NCBI RefSeq assembly: GCF_047675955.1
Contig: NC_132911.1
Span: 73,937,133-74,001,132 of the forward strand
Direction of reading: 5' to 3'
From: Chlorocebus sabaeus
Taxonomy: Eukaryota; Chordata; Mammalia; Primates; Cercopithecidae
DNA length: 64,000 bases
The translations under genes were made by a program, and so were the position numbers. The notes under the pieces are model-generated. The model was given only the letters and a program-made list of their open reading frames with translations. It was not told the origin of the DNA and made no database searches. Positions 25,045-38,740 of the stretch are shown here, one piece after another (position 1 is the stretch's first letter; each line of letters opens with the position of its first letter).

Positions 25045-26730
25045 TAACATTAGTTTCAGAAATACAGTATATACAATATAGCAACTCTCCTCTCCCACTG
25101 TTCCTAACCCTAAGCAAGCTTTGAAAAAAATCACAGCTTAGATTAGAAGCCATCTAAGGAGACATGGGTCAAACATTGTACAGAAAAGAAACTGAGGTCC
25201 TGAAAGGTTACGTGATCTGGTCAAAGTCATGTCAGTAATTGTGGACTAGTTTGTGTCAAATTGCACATTAGTCATCGATGTATAATTTACCATTTCTACA
25301 AAACTGGATGACCTGCAAGGTTTATGTCCTAAATTAATAATTTCCAAAGTATAGTATGAGTCTCATATAAGTACGTAAATAAGTGCCCCACCAGAATCCA
25401 TATGAGGGCCCTGCAGACCTCTCCCTGACAGCAATGGCTCTAGAACCTAAAAGGAAAGAAAGTGTGTACAGAGGAGAACTTTGCACAACCAAAAAACTGA
25501 AGCCAGCAATTTGGAGTAAGACTACCCATCGCTCTTCGTGGCTTGCATTCACTACCACTGCCCTCCACCAATCCTAAGTGAAGAAATTCAAGCCGATTTC
25601 TTTTGAGAGTTTTAACAATAACAAAATAACTGGAGACATCTTAGCAGCAAAACCAAATTTTGGAACCATTTTCTAAGATTTATGTGTATCTTTAAGTAAG
25701 TCTTTCTCGCAGGTAATTTTTCCGATTTCTCTACGCAGATTTTTCATCTTGTTAAAAGTTGCTGCTGTCCTCCACCTAAGGCAAAGCCATTAAAATGCAG
25801 TTCAAATCAGGACACATTCCCTTTCCAGCCGAAATTAAACAACAGAGACATAAGCAAATTTCTAGACAAAATACAGGCAAATATCTTCCCCCAAAAAATG
25901 TAAAGACATTCTGCAAATGAGGATTGTTGATCCGTCATTATACATTGACCAGAAATTGATTTACAGCCAGGAAGTCTAAGATCGGGGATTTACTCTATGC
26001 AGTCTTATTCACTTAAATTTCTCATTTCTCTTTACAAAAAGAAAATTATCTTAAAACGTCTATGACCTTTGTAAGAATTTAAAGTGAAAAAATTAGGAAA
26101 ACACCTGACAAAACCAAGACTCATTACAGTATTATTACTAAGAATTCCCACATGCTAGAATGCCAGGAACTGTACAATTCCATTTCAGACACTTGCAAAT
26201 TATATAATTTCATTCTGCTGAGAATATTAATTACATAAATATGCTCTTTACTTTTAAGCAGGGGTAACCTGCGCCTGTCTTTCTAAGTTATATTAGGGAA
26301 CGAGGATTAGCGTTTTTGCAGGGTGACAGTTTAACGAGCAGTCGTAACTCCCTAGAGGGGAAGTATACTCTGAATTTACCATCAGGTAATACACAGCTGC
26401 TGGGAAAAAGGAGTAAAAGGGCTGCCTGACTCCCCAGGGACAGCTGTCCTACGACACCATCTTTCAAGCCGCTGGGAGGTGGAGAACGTGCTCAAGGGAT
26501 GGGCTTCTGATGGCTCAAGGACTCCTCTGGAGACCTGAGTCCCAAGTTGCAGAAAAAGACCACATCAAGTCAGACTGAAGAAAGCACAGAACCAAAGTAG
26601 TAGAACACTTAAGAGGTGACAGGAATCTAAGAAACCACTAGCCTTACCCCTTTGTTAAAATCAAAAAAACTCAGCCAAAGTCCCACCAGAAGTTTAGGGA
26701 CTTTTCCCTCCCCTCTTCGTAACACCAGTG
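25045..26730. other. Intronic stretch without recognised gene
   Basis: AT-rich, with only short frames. A weak antisense MIR-like piece is near 25170-25240. Confidence 0.5.
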
Positions 26731-26734
26731 GTTA

Positions 26735-26905
26735 GATCCTCGGCTTTGGAGGAAGACCTGACTTGTGGTTTTGTCACTTTTTAGATGACCTTCAGCATAT
26801 TATTTAACTTCAATTTCCTCATCTATAAAATGTGGGAAATAGGATAACTACTACATAGTTGTTCTGAGGATAAAACAAAATAATAAAGTATTTAGAGCAG
26901 AAACT
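26735..26905 (+). repeat. MIR fragment
   Basis: Sense MIR: tttcctcatctataaaatgtgg and ataaagtatttagagcag. Confidence 0.5.
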
Positions 26906-26934
26906 GTAACAAACTACAAGAAAAAAAAACATAA

Positions 26935-28135
26935 AGGAAAAACTACATGACATTGATCTTAGCGATAATGTTTTGAATATGACCCCAAAAGTGCAGGCAA
27001 CAAAAGTAAAAGTAGACAAATGGAATTACATCAAAATAAAAAGCTCTGCACAACAAAGGAAACAACAGTGTGTACAGACAGCCTACAGATCAGGAGAAAA
27101 CATCTGCAAGCTATACATTCAAAATATACAAGTTCAAATACCTCAATAGTGAGAAAACAAAAAAATTCAATTAATAAATAGGCAAGGGACTTGAATAGAC
27201 ATTTCTCAAAAGAACACATACAAATGACCACCAGACATGAAAAGAATGCTTAATATTGCAAAGAATTATGGAAATACAAATTAAAATCACAATGAGATAT
27301 CACCTCACACCTGTCAGAATGGCTATTATCATCAAGTTTGATGAGGATGTGGAGAAAGGGGAAAACTTGTACACTGTTAATGGAATGTAAATTAGTACAG
27401 CCACTATGGAAAGCTGTATGGAGATTTCTCAAAAAACTAAAAATAGAATTACTATATGATCCAGCAATCCCACTGCAGGGTATTTGCCAAAATACCCAAA
27501 GTGATTTACCGAAGATATGAAATCACTTTGTCAAGGAGATATTTGCATTCCCATGTTCACTGCAGCACTATTCACAATAACCAAGTTATGGAATTAGCCC
27601 AAGTGTCCATCAATAAATGAATGGATACAGAAAACTATTCCACTTTTAAAAAAAGAAGGAAATTCTGTCATTTTTGACAACATGGATGCTGTTAGAGAAC
27701 ATTATGCTAAGTGAAATAAGCCAGGCACAGAAAGACAAATATCACATGTTCCCACTTACGAAATCATGTTCACTTGTGAAATCTAAAACAATCAAACTCA
27801 TGGAAGCAGAGAGTAGAGTGATGGTTACAGAGGCTGTGGGATGGGGAAGTGGGGAAATGATGATTAAAAGGGTCCAAAATTTCAGGAAGGAGAAATGTTT
27901 TTAATTTTTATTCCACAGTATGGTGAATATAGTTAATAGAGTGTGGTACATTTCATAATTGTTAAAAGTAAATTTCAAATGTTCTCATCATGAAAAGGCT
28001 AAGTATTTGAAAAGATAGATATGTTCATTAGCCTGAGTTAATTATTCTGCATTGTATTCATAAATCATAACATCACTTTGTACCCATAAATGCATGCTGT
28101 TATAAATTATCAAACTACAATTTTAAAAATTAAAT
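26935..28135 (+). mobile_element. Older L1 fragment (ORF2 end and 3'UTR)
   Basis: Text from the end of ORF2 (gcaatcccactgcagggtat, tttgccaaaatacccaaag) and a 3'UTR (gtgaatatagttaatagagt). Reading frames are broken. Confidence 0.5.
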
Positions 28136-28469
28136 AAAGTGTTTAGTACAATGCCTGGCATATTTTAAACACTCAAAAATATTTGCTGTAAAAATAGTCC
28201 TTGTTAGACTTCCACCTATGAAACCATATCACAGTTGTTGGGTTTTTTGTTTGTTTGTTTTAGTTAAACTCTCATTTATTTTTAAGAAAAATTCTAGGTC
28301 TTATAACTCCTCATTAAATCTATCCTACAGTTCCTCTTGATATCCAATTACTTCATTGATGAGCTCTGCTTTAGAATGCTGATTAACTGCTTTCTAGTTT
28401 TCCATAATTCGTTGTCTTAATGTTTTCTTTTCCTAAAGTCACCACAACTAAAAGAGAGGTAAGATATCA

Positions 28470-28498
28470 ACACAAGCGCGCACACACACACACACACA
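28470..28498. repeat. (CA)n microsatellite
   Basis: Short run of gcgcgcacacacacacacacac type. Confidence 0.5.
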
Positions 28499-28939
28499 AT
28501 TACATAATTCCCTCTTCAAGGATTACAGTATTCCCAACTCCAATAATACAGTCCAGAAAATCCCCATAGTTAAATTTGTTTAAGCTGATGGGAACTAAAG
28601 TAACTAAAGAAACCACAAAAGCCCTAATATTTTTGCACCCACTAAAAATAATCCACTGGAGCACACCATAGTATCTTCTCTAAACTACTAACAGCACAGT
28701 ATAGTGTAAATACTACAGAATCTACCGAGCAACACTGTAGCAATGAGTAACACACAGTTAATTTCTATTTCCTATCCCTTGCTTGCTAGAAGACTTTCTT
28801 ACTTACAAATATCTTTTTCCTAAGTCTCCTCCATCCACATATTCAATACTTTTCTGATTCTATGATCTAGAGATTTTGACTTCTAGTTCCAAGATATAAG
28901 GAACTCAAAATACTGAGTAACTTGAAAGTTTAAGCTGAA

Positions 28940-29155
28940 AAAAAAAGTTTAGAGCATCACTATTGGCAATGCTTTATTGGATAATTATTGGATACTGGAG
29001 GCTCTTCTGGACATCGTAGGATGTTTAGCAACATCTCTGGCCTAAACACGCTGAAATACCATAGACCCTCTCCAAGTTGTGACAATCAAAAATTACTCTA
29101 GACATTGCCAAATGTTCCCAGAGAGCCAAAATCTTTCCTGATTGAAAACCACTAT
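28940..29155 (-). repeat. hAT-Charlie-type DNA transposon fragment
   Basis: aggatgtttagcaacatctctgg, gacattgccaaatgttccc and gattgaaaaccact follow the pattern of old nonautonomous hAT (MER) elements. Subfamily not assigned. Confidence 0.5.
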
Positions 29156-29829
29156 TTTAGAATGACTTGAAAGTTACAAAGCTTTCCACAGGAACTGAAA
29201 TGAAGAACCTGCAACACCTGAGTATTGTAAAATTGCAAATGCTGGTTGAGGAGGGGGATTGGGCAGCTGTGGGACCCCCATCTCTTTTTCTCCAGCAAAA
29301 GGAAACTGAAAACACAGGAAACAGGATGCAAGCACTGGCTACTGCAGGAGCACCCAACACAGCAGAACACATTGACATGAACCCATAGTCTCTACCTCCA
29401 AGTATTCCAATCTCTTTCCCTAGAAACACACAGTAGAACAACTCAAATCCACAAGTATGTTTCTTCACCTTCATTTCTCTGCCTGAAGACTTTAATCTTA
29501 ACATGCCTACTCTAAAATCCACTTTACCTTTTTCTTTTCCCAAATCCCTATTTCTTCTTTTTAAAATTATGCCCAAAAGAAATGATTTGAAATTCCCACA
29601 CACCTAAGAAAACAATTCTCATCACTGAAGGACAGACTCACATTATTTAACATGTGCTAGAATGCTTCATAGGCTGGAAGAAATGACTTTACCATTCAAG
29701 GACTTGAACTTTTTAGAATTTCCATTTGTATCATAATTATGTTTTTAATTCAGATGGATTTATAGTCCATATACCCATTTCAGACTCAAGGCAATTTGAC
29801 TGTATAACCTGGACAGATCTCTTAATTTT

Positions 29830-30385
29830 TAAAATCATCTTAATCATGTATAAGTGTATACAGTGGTGTTAAGTATATTCACATCATCGTGCAACAGATC
29901 TCTCAGATCTTTTTCATCTCACAAAAGTATTAATAAAGCTCTAAATCCATTAAAGAGCAACCCCCTCCCAATTTTCCCCTCCCCTTGACCCCTGGCAACA
30001 ACTATTCTACTTTTTGTTTCTATGAATTTGACTATCTCATGTAAGTGGAACGATACCGTATTTGTCTTTTTGCCACTAGCTTATTTTCACTTCACATAAT
30101 ATCCTCAAGGCTAATTCATGTTGTGTGTCAGACTTTCCTTCCTTTTTGAGGCTGATAATATTATATAGATATATAGATATCACATATTGATTATCTATCC
30201 TGCTGAGGAACCCTTGGCTTGCTTCCACCTCTTGGCTATTGCGAATATGCTGCTATGAACACTAGTGTGTAAATATTTCTTCAAGACTCTGTTTTCAATT
30301 CTTTTGGATCTATACCAAAACTGGGATTGTTGGATCATATGATAACTCTATTTTTAATTTTTTGAGGCGCTACCATACTGTTTTC
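29830..30385 (-). mobile_element. Old L1 3' end (L1M-like)
   Basis: Antisense text such as cccctggcaacaactattct, tgtaagtggaacgatacc and cttggctattgcgaatatg. Confidence 0.5.
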
Positions 30386-30389
30386 TCTT

Positions 30390-32480
30390 GCTCAAATCCT
30401 TTCATCCTTTGGAATCTGGGTTTTCTTGCCTGCCAAATTATCATTTTCACAAATGAGGTTAAATGAGATGATCTCTAGGAAACATCTTGGCTTGAATAGT
30501 ACCCCTGGAGAGAACCTCAGCCACCGGGCCAGCATGCCCCCTTCTCTGTATGATCAAGTCTTTGCAATGGAAAAACTTCTGATCCTTATTCTCCAAAACC
30601 ATTTTCAATATAGATCTTACATTTGTTGGTCACCAAACTCCCAGTTCACTGCTAACATTTCTAGATTGTCTTTAAAGAAAAAAGCAGAGCCAAATGTGTA
30701 GGTTCGTTTGCTTTTCCCCCACCAAGGGGCCTTAGCAGGTGAGCTCACCTAGACTAACATGGCTTGCAGACTCACCTCTGACATCAAGAGTTCCACCAAA
30801 AAGGAGCAACTCGACTGCACAGAGCCTTCTGAGTCAGGAGAAGACAGGCACATCTTTTGGTGAATATCAAAATGGATACCATTCATCTCAGGTTATTTCT
30901 CTCACTGAAGTTATCAGTGATCATATCACCCAACTGTGAAATTCTAAGAAGTAGCCATAGTTTATGAAATACCCAAAACTGACATCTACTTTCACAAATG
31001 CAGTAAGATATTTTTCTTAATGAAATAGAACTGCAATTAGCCCCTGATTTTACCGACAGTGGCTCCAACCCCAAATCCAGAGAGAGAGACTTCTTGCTAC
31101 GGAAAAGGGCCAAATATCTCTGGTCTTTCAATCCTTGCTGCTTAAAATGTGGCCCCTGGATTAGTAGCAATGGACTCCCCTGGGAGCATATTAGAAACAC
31201 AGACTTTCAGATCCAAGCCAGATTTATAGAAACAGAATCTGCATCTTGACAAGATCCCCTGAGAGTCTCACACACATTCAGGTTTCAGAAGGACTGTTTC
31301 AGACCACATAGATAACAAAATTCATAGCCATGTGAGAGGGAGATCAATAAAACCCTGTTTGAAAACTCTACCATAAATGCTACTAAAAAGGCTGCTCTCT
31401 GTTATTTGTGGGTGGGCTAAATCAATCAATGTGCATCCACTGTCTTTTCCACAGCGAGGTAGTAAAACCCTTTGTTTTGCAGTTAGACCCTGAAATGGGT
31501 TTTTTTCTCAGCATGGTAGATGAATTTGTCTTAGAGGCCAAAAATGACCACCACACAGCTGATCAAAATTCAATCATTGCTGCTGTACAGAAGACATATC
31601 TGTGGCACAAATTAGCTGTCTCAAACACACACAAAACTCCTGAGCATCCTAACAAGAAGCTGATGCTGTGTGGTCCTCCACTCATGGCATCACATTGTTC
31701 AAGGTGATCCTCTGTGTGTCCTGGACTCATCCCCTCAAATTCCTCAACCATCATTCAGACTCATATTAGTTTTCAGTGGAGATTGTTTTTTATTTATTCA
31801 TGATTTGCACAGACGCTACTTCTAGAAAGGATTTGTTGTAGTTTACAAAGGTAAACACATTGTAAACAAGACAAGCAAAATTAAAGCACCATTTTAAAAT
31901 GGGTTACGAGTCTTAGGAGACAATGTGTATTCCCACTCTCAATGTCTCCTTTCTCACCTTCTCTCTGCCTCCACTGCTCCTCCTCGGGAAGGGAGAAAGG
32001 GGTTAATGTGCCTGATGAATCTGAAATAAACCAGGCATGCTCAGCGCAGCTCCTCTTTTTTGCCTCTTGGGAGTAAGTATGCATGCAGGGAGTGAAACTT
32101 TAATCCTGCTCCTTCCTGGCATAAGTCCCACCTACACACCACCACCACCCCCTACTCCACATGGGAGACCCCAGGCAGCCACACTGCTTGGGTCAAGCAT
32201 TGCCCATGGCTAGATGGGCGAGCCTATTTATTTCTGCTCTTATTAGAAGTCCACTTGCACAAAGATATGAGCTATATTCTGCAACGTCACTTCTATCAGT
32301 TTTAAAAGTGGTATTTTGGCCTCCTTGTGCTCCTTTTGCCATATTTCTCAATTAAGTCAGAAATCAAGGTGGGGAAAGAGGTGCTATTTACTGAGCCTGT
32401 TTAAAATCCCAACCAGAAGAATCAGAAAAACTAATGCTGTACAGTGCTTAGGATACTTGCTAATACTGGTCAGGAAAAAA
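30390..32480. other. Intronic stretch; one MER5-like piece
   Basis: Only short frames, none recognised, including an open frame at 31408-31707. A MER5-like fragment is at about 31130-31300 (ttaaaatgtggcccctgga, catcttgacaagatcccc). Confidence 0.5.
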
Positions 32481-32488
32481 CAGTTCTG

Positions 32489-32791
32489 GGTCAGGAGCAG
32501 TGGCTCATGCCTGTAATCCTAGCACTTTGGGAGGCCGAGGCGGGCAGATCACCTGAGGTCAGGAGTTGGAGACCAGCCTGGCCAACATGGCGAAACCCAG
32601 TCTCTACTAAAAATACAAAAATTAGCCAGGCATGGTGGCAGGCATTTGTAGTCCCAAATACTCGGGGAGACTGAGGCAGGAGAATCGCTTGAATCCAGGA
32701 GGTGCAGGTTGCGGTCAGCCAAGATTGTGCTACTGAACTCCAGCCTGGGTGACAGAGCAAGACTCCACCTCAAAAACAAAACAAAACCAAA
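32489..32791 (+). mobile_element. Alu with 14-base target duplication
   Basis: Perfect duplication aaaaaacagttctg at 32475-32488 and 32792-32805. Confidence 0.5.
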
Positions 32792-33364
32792 AAAAAACAG
32801 TTCTGAATTTTCTGCCTACTAGGGCAACTGTGTGAGCATGACTGGTGTGGTCGATATGACGGGAGCCATTCAGCACTCACTCCACCCTCCTCTCACCTGT
32901 TTTCCTCTCCCATATAGCCTGGAAAATCTAAAATCTACCTTCTCAAAATCGTGTTAACTGGAATAGGCCAGGGGACTCCGTTTGGCCGATAGGACATCCT
33001 CTAGAGGAAGCAGGTACTGCCTCCTCCACCTTTCCCTTCTTCTGTGGGAACAGGTGTGTGATACCTGAGACACAGCAGTCGTCACTAAGAACAGCCCAGG
33101 AGGAAGAGAGGAGGGACCTGGCAGCACTCAAGGCTGTACCAGCCCCTGACTGCCCACCCCAGCTGGCTTCTAACTCAAGACAAAGAAGCCCCTAACTTGT
33201 CAAATCACTGGTACACATAGTTATATGGTTCCAGAGAACACTGAACTGAAAGATATATATATGTATCTTTCATTGTATATATCACTATAAATAAATTTAT
33301 ATAGATATTGATCTGTAGATTGCTCTATATAACGTTACAGAAATACTGACCAAGTTGTTCCATA

Positions 33365-33487
33365 GGCTGGTCACAGTGGCTCACACTTGTAATGCCAGCA
33401 CTTTAGGAGCTCAGGGAAGAGGATTGCTGTGGTCAGGAGTTCTAGACCAGTCTGAGCAACATAACGAGACCCTGTCTCTACAAAACA
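33365..33487 (+). mobile_element. Alu left arm only
   Basis: A diverged left arm ending tctctacaaaacaac. It may belong with the right arm at 33729. Confidence 0.5.
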
Positions 33488-33539
33488 ACGTATTTTTAAA
33501 AATTAATAAAGTTTAAAAAAAGATTTTTCCATACAATAT

Positions 33540-33645
33540 TTCTCATATTCGGAGAAAAAAATCAAAAAGAGCAAAATATACATATACATATGTTAAAATC
33601 ATATATGTGTATATGGACATATATACACATATATAATGTTTATAT
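33540..33645. repeat. AT-rich stretch with an inverted repeat
   Basis: Perfect 14-base arms atatatgtgtatat (33601-33614) and atatacacatatat (33621-33634) around a 6-base spacer. Confidence 0.5.
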
Positions 33646-33728
33646 TACTATAAAATCTTGAAGAAATACAACTCAACTAATTTGAAGCTCACTCTACTTT
33701 TAGAAGACTAAAGAAATGTTTAAAAAAA

Positions 33729-33893
33729 ATTAGCTGGGCATTGTGGCACACCCCTGTAACCCCAGCTACTCAGGAAGCTGAGGCAGGAGACTTGCTTGAA
33801 CCCGGCAGGCGGAGGTTGCAGTGAGCTGAGATCAGCCCACTGTACTCCAGCCTGGGTGACAAAATTAGACTCCATCTCAAAAAACAAAATAAA
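33729..33893 (+). mobile_element. Alu right arm only
   Basis: Starts ttagctgggcattgtggc and ends in caaaaaacaaaataaaa. About 240 bases of other DNA separate it from the left arm. Confidence 0.5.
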
Positions 33894-33899
33894 ATTTGA

Positions 33900-34005
33900 A
33901 AACTGAAGAAGAACAGGAAGAGAATGAAGAAGAGGAAGAGGAAGAAAGAGGAGGAGGAGGAGGAGCAGGAGGAGGAGAAAGAGAAGGAGAAGGAGAAGGA
34001 GCAGG
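33900..34005. repeat. GAA/GGA polypurine tract
   Basis: Runs of agga, gaag and ggagga units between two Alus. The low-complexity Glu/Lys frame here is not a gene. Confidence 0.5.
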
Positions 34006-34011
34006 GCCAGA

Positions 34012-34351
34012 ATAGGCCACGGGCAGTGACTCATGCCTGTAATCCCAGCACTTTGGGAGGTCAGAGGGCAGATCACTTGAGGCCAGGAGTTCAAGATCAG
34101 CCTGGGCAACATAGCAAAATCCCATATTTACAAAAATACAAAAATTAGCCACGCGTGGTGGTGCACGCATGTAGTCCCACCTACTCGGGGAGGCTGAGGT
34201 GGGAGGAATACCCAGGTGGGAGGCTGAGCCCAGGGAACTTGAGGCTATAGTGAGCCATAATTACATCACTGCACTCCAGCCTGGGCAATAGAGTGAGATC
34301 CTGAAAAAAAAAAAAAAAAAAAGAAAGAAAGAAAAGAAAAGAAAAGAAAAA
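34012..34351 (+). mobile_element. Alu with AAAG-rich tail
   Basis: Old Alu with a duplicated gtgggagg piece near 34198-34221. The tail is A and then gaaa units. Confidence 0.5.
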
Positions 34352-34356
34352 CAATA

Positions 34357-34672
34357 TGGCCAGGCGCAGTGGCTCATGCCTATAATCCCAGCATTTTGGG
34401 ACTCCAAGGTGGGTGGGTTAACTGTGGTCAGGAGCTGGAGACCAGCCTAGGCAACATGGCAAAACCCGCCTCCACTAAAAATACAAAACTTAGCGAGGCG
34501 TGGTGGCGGGCACCTGTAATCCCAGCTACTCGGGAGTCTGAGGCAGGAGAATCACTTGAACCAGGGAAGCAGAGTTTGCAGTTAGGCACAATAGTGCCAC
34601 TGCACTCCAGCCTGGGGGAACAGAGCAAGACTCTATCTTAAAATAAAATAAAGTAAAATAAAATAAAATAGA
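34357..34672 (+). mobile_element. Alu with AAAAT tail
   Basis: Two-arm Alu directly after the preceding one. The tail is aaaataaaat units. Confidence 0.5.
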
Positions 34673-34689
34673 AAATAAAAACTACAAGC

Positions 34690-36380
34690 TATAATAATTA
34701 CTTCCAAGTATGTCCTGGGACCTGTCCTTGTTCACCATACATCCTACCACACTCCATGTGGACAAATGTAGACCCATAGTGGTGAAATGGCATACCACAA
34801 GCCCCTCAAACTTCAAAGGAGCTTTTACTGTGTTATACTAGGTGCAAATATGCATTACTTAAATGTTCATATATTAAAGAAAGATGATCATCAAATGTTG
34901 GCATGCAGAAAGTTCTCATGATAAAACCTTGAGTCCTGAGAAAATTTAATTGATCAGGTTATAACATTACTAAAACACTGATCAAAATGTTCCTGTTCAA
35001 TGTTTCCCAGGAGTGCTCTCCTATACAATGTTTTAGTTTCCCATGCAATGTCTCTTTGCTTTTTTCCAATTATAGAAAAGATATGTTTAAGGGTTTTCAT
35101 ACTTGGAAAGAGCAAACTCTTTCACTCCACTCTCTGCCCACACCTAGGATAAGTTTGAATTCTACTTTGTCAGAGCACCGTCCCTTACAGTTTGTGGAAC
35201 ACTTGCACACACAGAATCCCACTTGGTCTTCAAAATGTTACAGCAAGAGAAACAAATGTGCTAATCCCCACGTGGAAACAGAGGCTGGGAGAAGCCAAGG
35301 GGTTTGTCTGAAGTCCCATGACCAGTTGTTGGTAGAGTGGGACTAAAATACAATTTTTTGCCTCTTTATCTGGTGCTCTTTCTAAGGCACGGGGCCAGTT
35401 CCAGCCCCTGTCTTCTCTGTCATGTGAAGTCAGGGCTGGCAGTTAATGGGACACACCAGGGAGGTGGAAGAGTCAGCACCCACCCTGCTTAACTGATGGC
35501 TGAACCATGCCAATCATTATTGATCCTGAATATCACCCAATCAGAGTTGTGGCTTTGTCTTCTAGAAATGCATCCTTTTCTTCCTTTTCCTACCTGGTTC
35601 GCCATTCTTACTCTTTTCCCTGTCAAATCACAAATTTCTTGCCCCCAAAGAATCACACTTTCTCTCTCTCCTTATATGTAAGATATAATTACAAATTACG
35701 GTCTAGTTGCTAACCTTGCTTCTTATTAATACCTACAAAGCTTTCTCTATGCCTCTAGTCAATACTAAGCCTCTCTCCTTGCAGAAGGTAAGGCATTTAG
35801 TGGTTATAAATACTGCTGTATCTCATCTGTGACCACATCTCTTCTACAGTTAAAACTGCCAGAATGTTAACATAGAATTTCAAAAGATTAAGATATACAA
35901 TTACATTCCATTTCAATGGTTTGTACGTTGCTGCAGATATTTGTTTCTGCTCGTAATTACTAACCTACTACCTGATTTTTTTCTTTCCTCTGAGGTTATA
36001 ACGAGAAGTTAGAAAGACGGACAGGAAGATTAAGAAAGGGGTGGGTGGTGAAAAATGTAATACAGAAGAACAGCTTTGTGAAAATAAGAAAGATTTCAAC
36101 CTGTTATTTATTGGGAAATGTCTCATATCATAACTGGTCAACACTGCTCATGTTCTAAAGGTACAATGGTCTCTAATTTGTACAGAGGTAGTCTGTCAAA
36201 CCTACTTTAAAAGGTTTAGGGAATAATCTTATTTTGATCATGTTTTGATGACTTTAAGGCAATTCTGCATTCTGCATTCTGTGCTGTTGGAAAACCCTGC
36301 TGAACGTGCCACATCCTTTGGTTTCAGTTGGTTCTCAGGGCTTCTTGCCAAAGAGTCATGCACTGTAGAAGGAAGCTCAA
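34690..36380. other. Intronic stretch; weak MIR pieces
   Basis: An antisense MIR-like piece at 35200-35345. Otherwise unassigned, with no gene recognised. Confidence 0.5.
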
Positions 36381-36389
36381 GGGCCCCGG

Positions 36390-36530
36390 GGTCAGAAAGG
36401 CATGGGGTTGAGGCCCTTAGTAAATCACTTAAACTCTCTGAGCCTGTTTCCTCATCTGTAACATAGTGAAAATAATCTCCATCTCGTTAAGGTCATTGAG
36501 AACATTAAGTGAAACAATATATGTAAGATT
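36390..36530 (+). repeat. MIR fragment
   Basis: Sense MIR: gagcctgtttcctcatctg and aagtgaaacaatatatg. Confidence 0.5.
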
Positions 36531-36687
36531 TCTGATTCTCAAACTACTGTAGCTCCTACTGAGATCCATTTAATAGAAAGCAGAATTCTCCTAGGTTTCT
36601 TAAAGAATGTGTCTAATGCAGTTTGCATTCATCAATTTTTTTCAAAAAAAAAAAAAGCAATTTAATCAATATCTTTAAAAAAGAAAA

Positions 36688-37010
36688 GGGCCGGGTGAGG
36701 TGGCTCATGCCTGTAATTCTAGCACTTTGGGAGGCCGAAGTGGGTGGATCACAAAATCAGGAGATCGAGACCATCCTGGCTAACATGGTGAAACCCCGTC
36801 TCTACTAAGAATACAAAAAAAATTAGCTGGGCGTGGTGGCGGGCACCTGTAGTCCCAGCTACTCAGGAGGCTGAGGCAGGAGAATGGCGCAAACCCAGGA
36901 GGTGGAGCTGCAGTGAGCCGAGATCGTGCCACTGCACTCCAGCCTGGGTGACAGAGCAAGATTCCATCTCAAAAAAAAAAAAGAAAGAAAGAAAGAAAAA
37001 GAAAAGAAGG
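36688..37010 (+). mobile_element. AluY-like
   Basis: gagatcgagaccatcctggctaac-type text marks AluY. The tail is degenerate with aaag units. Confidence 0.5.
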
Positions 37011-37029
37011 AGGGAAAAAAGTGAATACT

Positions 37030-37195
37030 CTTTCTATTCCTTTCCTTCCCTTGCACACATCACTTTACACTCCTACCTTGCACTGGCAGTATTGCTTTAC
37101 ACTAAAAACACCTCAAATGCTGAGACTGTGTCTCACTTCTGGTCCTCCTAAAACTAGCAGAGTGCCTAGCATGGAATATGCACTTCATATGCACT
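37030..37195 (+). mobile_element. L2-like 3' fragment
   Basis: ctgagactgtgtctcact and agagtgcctagcatggaata resemble an L2 3' end. Confidence 0.5.
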
Positions 37196-37199
37196 TGCT

Positions 37200-37860
37200 A
37201 TTTTTCTTCTTGATGGGCAACCACTACCAGAAAAGTTAAATCTCAGGGCTGTTGTTAGTGGATGTTCTCCCTTTCGATAGGGTTCTGCCTGTGATTTTGA
37301 CAAAGTCTGCATTGATGCTACCGAAAATGGGATGAAAGGGAGATCCAAGTTTTCAAAGTAAATAGAGGCAAAGAGCAGCAAGAATATGAAAAACAACTGG
37401 GACATTTACACAGAGTCCAGGTATCACTCTACAGATTGATTATTATTTTCAAAGTGATAAATGAATCTGTACAGTGGAAAGACTCACCAATCACTCACTC
37501 AACCAAATGATTAAACTTAACATCACTAATGAACAGCAAGGTGCATGTAATATAAAACATCCAGCATTGCCTCTGACATAGTCAGACCAAAAATATTTTG
37601 TCTGAATTTAATCAAGCCTCTAGATTGAACTTCTAGTATACAAGAAATATAGGGAATGGAGGATCAAGGTAAGTCGCACCATGAGGAAATGATCATCTAG
37701 AATGTGGAACATTAGCCTTGCCCCTTCAAAAAGTCTATGCCATGGTAAAAGAAAAATGCTGAGGCACAGTTCTGGATTACAGAAGGCTAAAGTGGCTAAC
37801 AGTCAAATGCAATGCATGAATGAATCTTGATTAGTTCCTCATTTTAAAAAAATATTATTA
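37200..37860. other. Intronic stretch without recognised gene
   Basis: Nothing assigned. Confidence 0.5.
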
Positions 37861-37861
37861 T

Positions 37862-38062
37862 TAGCCTGGGAAACATGATGAAACTGTGTCTTCACAAAAA
37901 ATTAGCTGGGCATGATGGCACAGGTCTATAGTCCCAGCTACTTGAGAGGCTGAAGTGGGAGGATTGCTTGAGTCTGGGAGGCAGAAGTTGCAATGAGCTG
38001 AGATTGTGCCACTGCACTCCAGCCTGGGTGAAAGAAAGACCCTGTCTCAATCAATCAATCAA
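37862..38062 (+). mobile_element. 5'-truncated Alu with (TCAA)n end
   Basis: Starts within the left arm (agcctgggaaacatgatg) and ends in tcaatcaatcaatc. Confidence 0.5.
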
Positions 38063-38740
38063 TATAAAAGACTTTCAGAGGACAATTGAGGAAATTTGAA
38101 TAGGCCTGAATATTTAATGATATTAGGGAATGATTATGAACTTTCTTAGGATGTCGATGTTCCTTCAGTTATGTAAAAGAACACCCTCATTTTTAGAAGA
38201 TGCCCTAGCAGTGTCTGCAATTACTTTTAGAGGGCTTAGCCTCCCATCCCCCAAAATATATTTCTATACATACATACACTCACACACAGGTTGATAAAGC
38301 AAGCATGACAAAATAAACAATCATTGGGTCTACATGGTAGGTATACTGGTGCTTATTGTACTATTGTTTCAACTTTTCTGTGTGTTTAAAATTTTGTCTT
38401 AATAAATCTTAGAAAACACGAAGGCAAGGTAACAAGTAAGTTATTCTTCTCTACCCAGAAAGGAAATTCCTTTCTCTTGCAGGTAGTAATAAAAATAAGT
38501 TATAAAACTCTTTTTCTGACCCATTGAACCAGTTAGTGGGGATTACTGAGGACTCAAACACCCCTCTATAACAGCTTTTGGGGACAGTAACTGTACTGAG
38601 GACAAAGCATAGCCCTCTTATATTGGATATCATTTACACTGTCCTTTGAAATATTACTATTCCCAAATCAAGGGTCCTATCAGCACATCACTAATAAACT
38701 GCTAAATATAGCTAGTATTTGTTTATGTACCATTTTAATT

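Noticed and set aside
31408..31707. Frame of 99 codons in intron 2
   Set aside because: No protein family, signal or splice sites recognised; length is within chance for this window.
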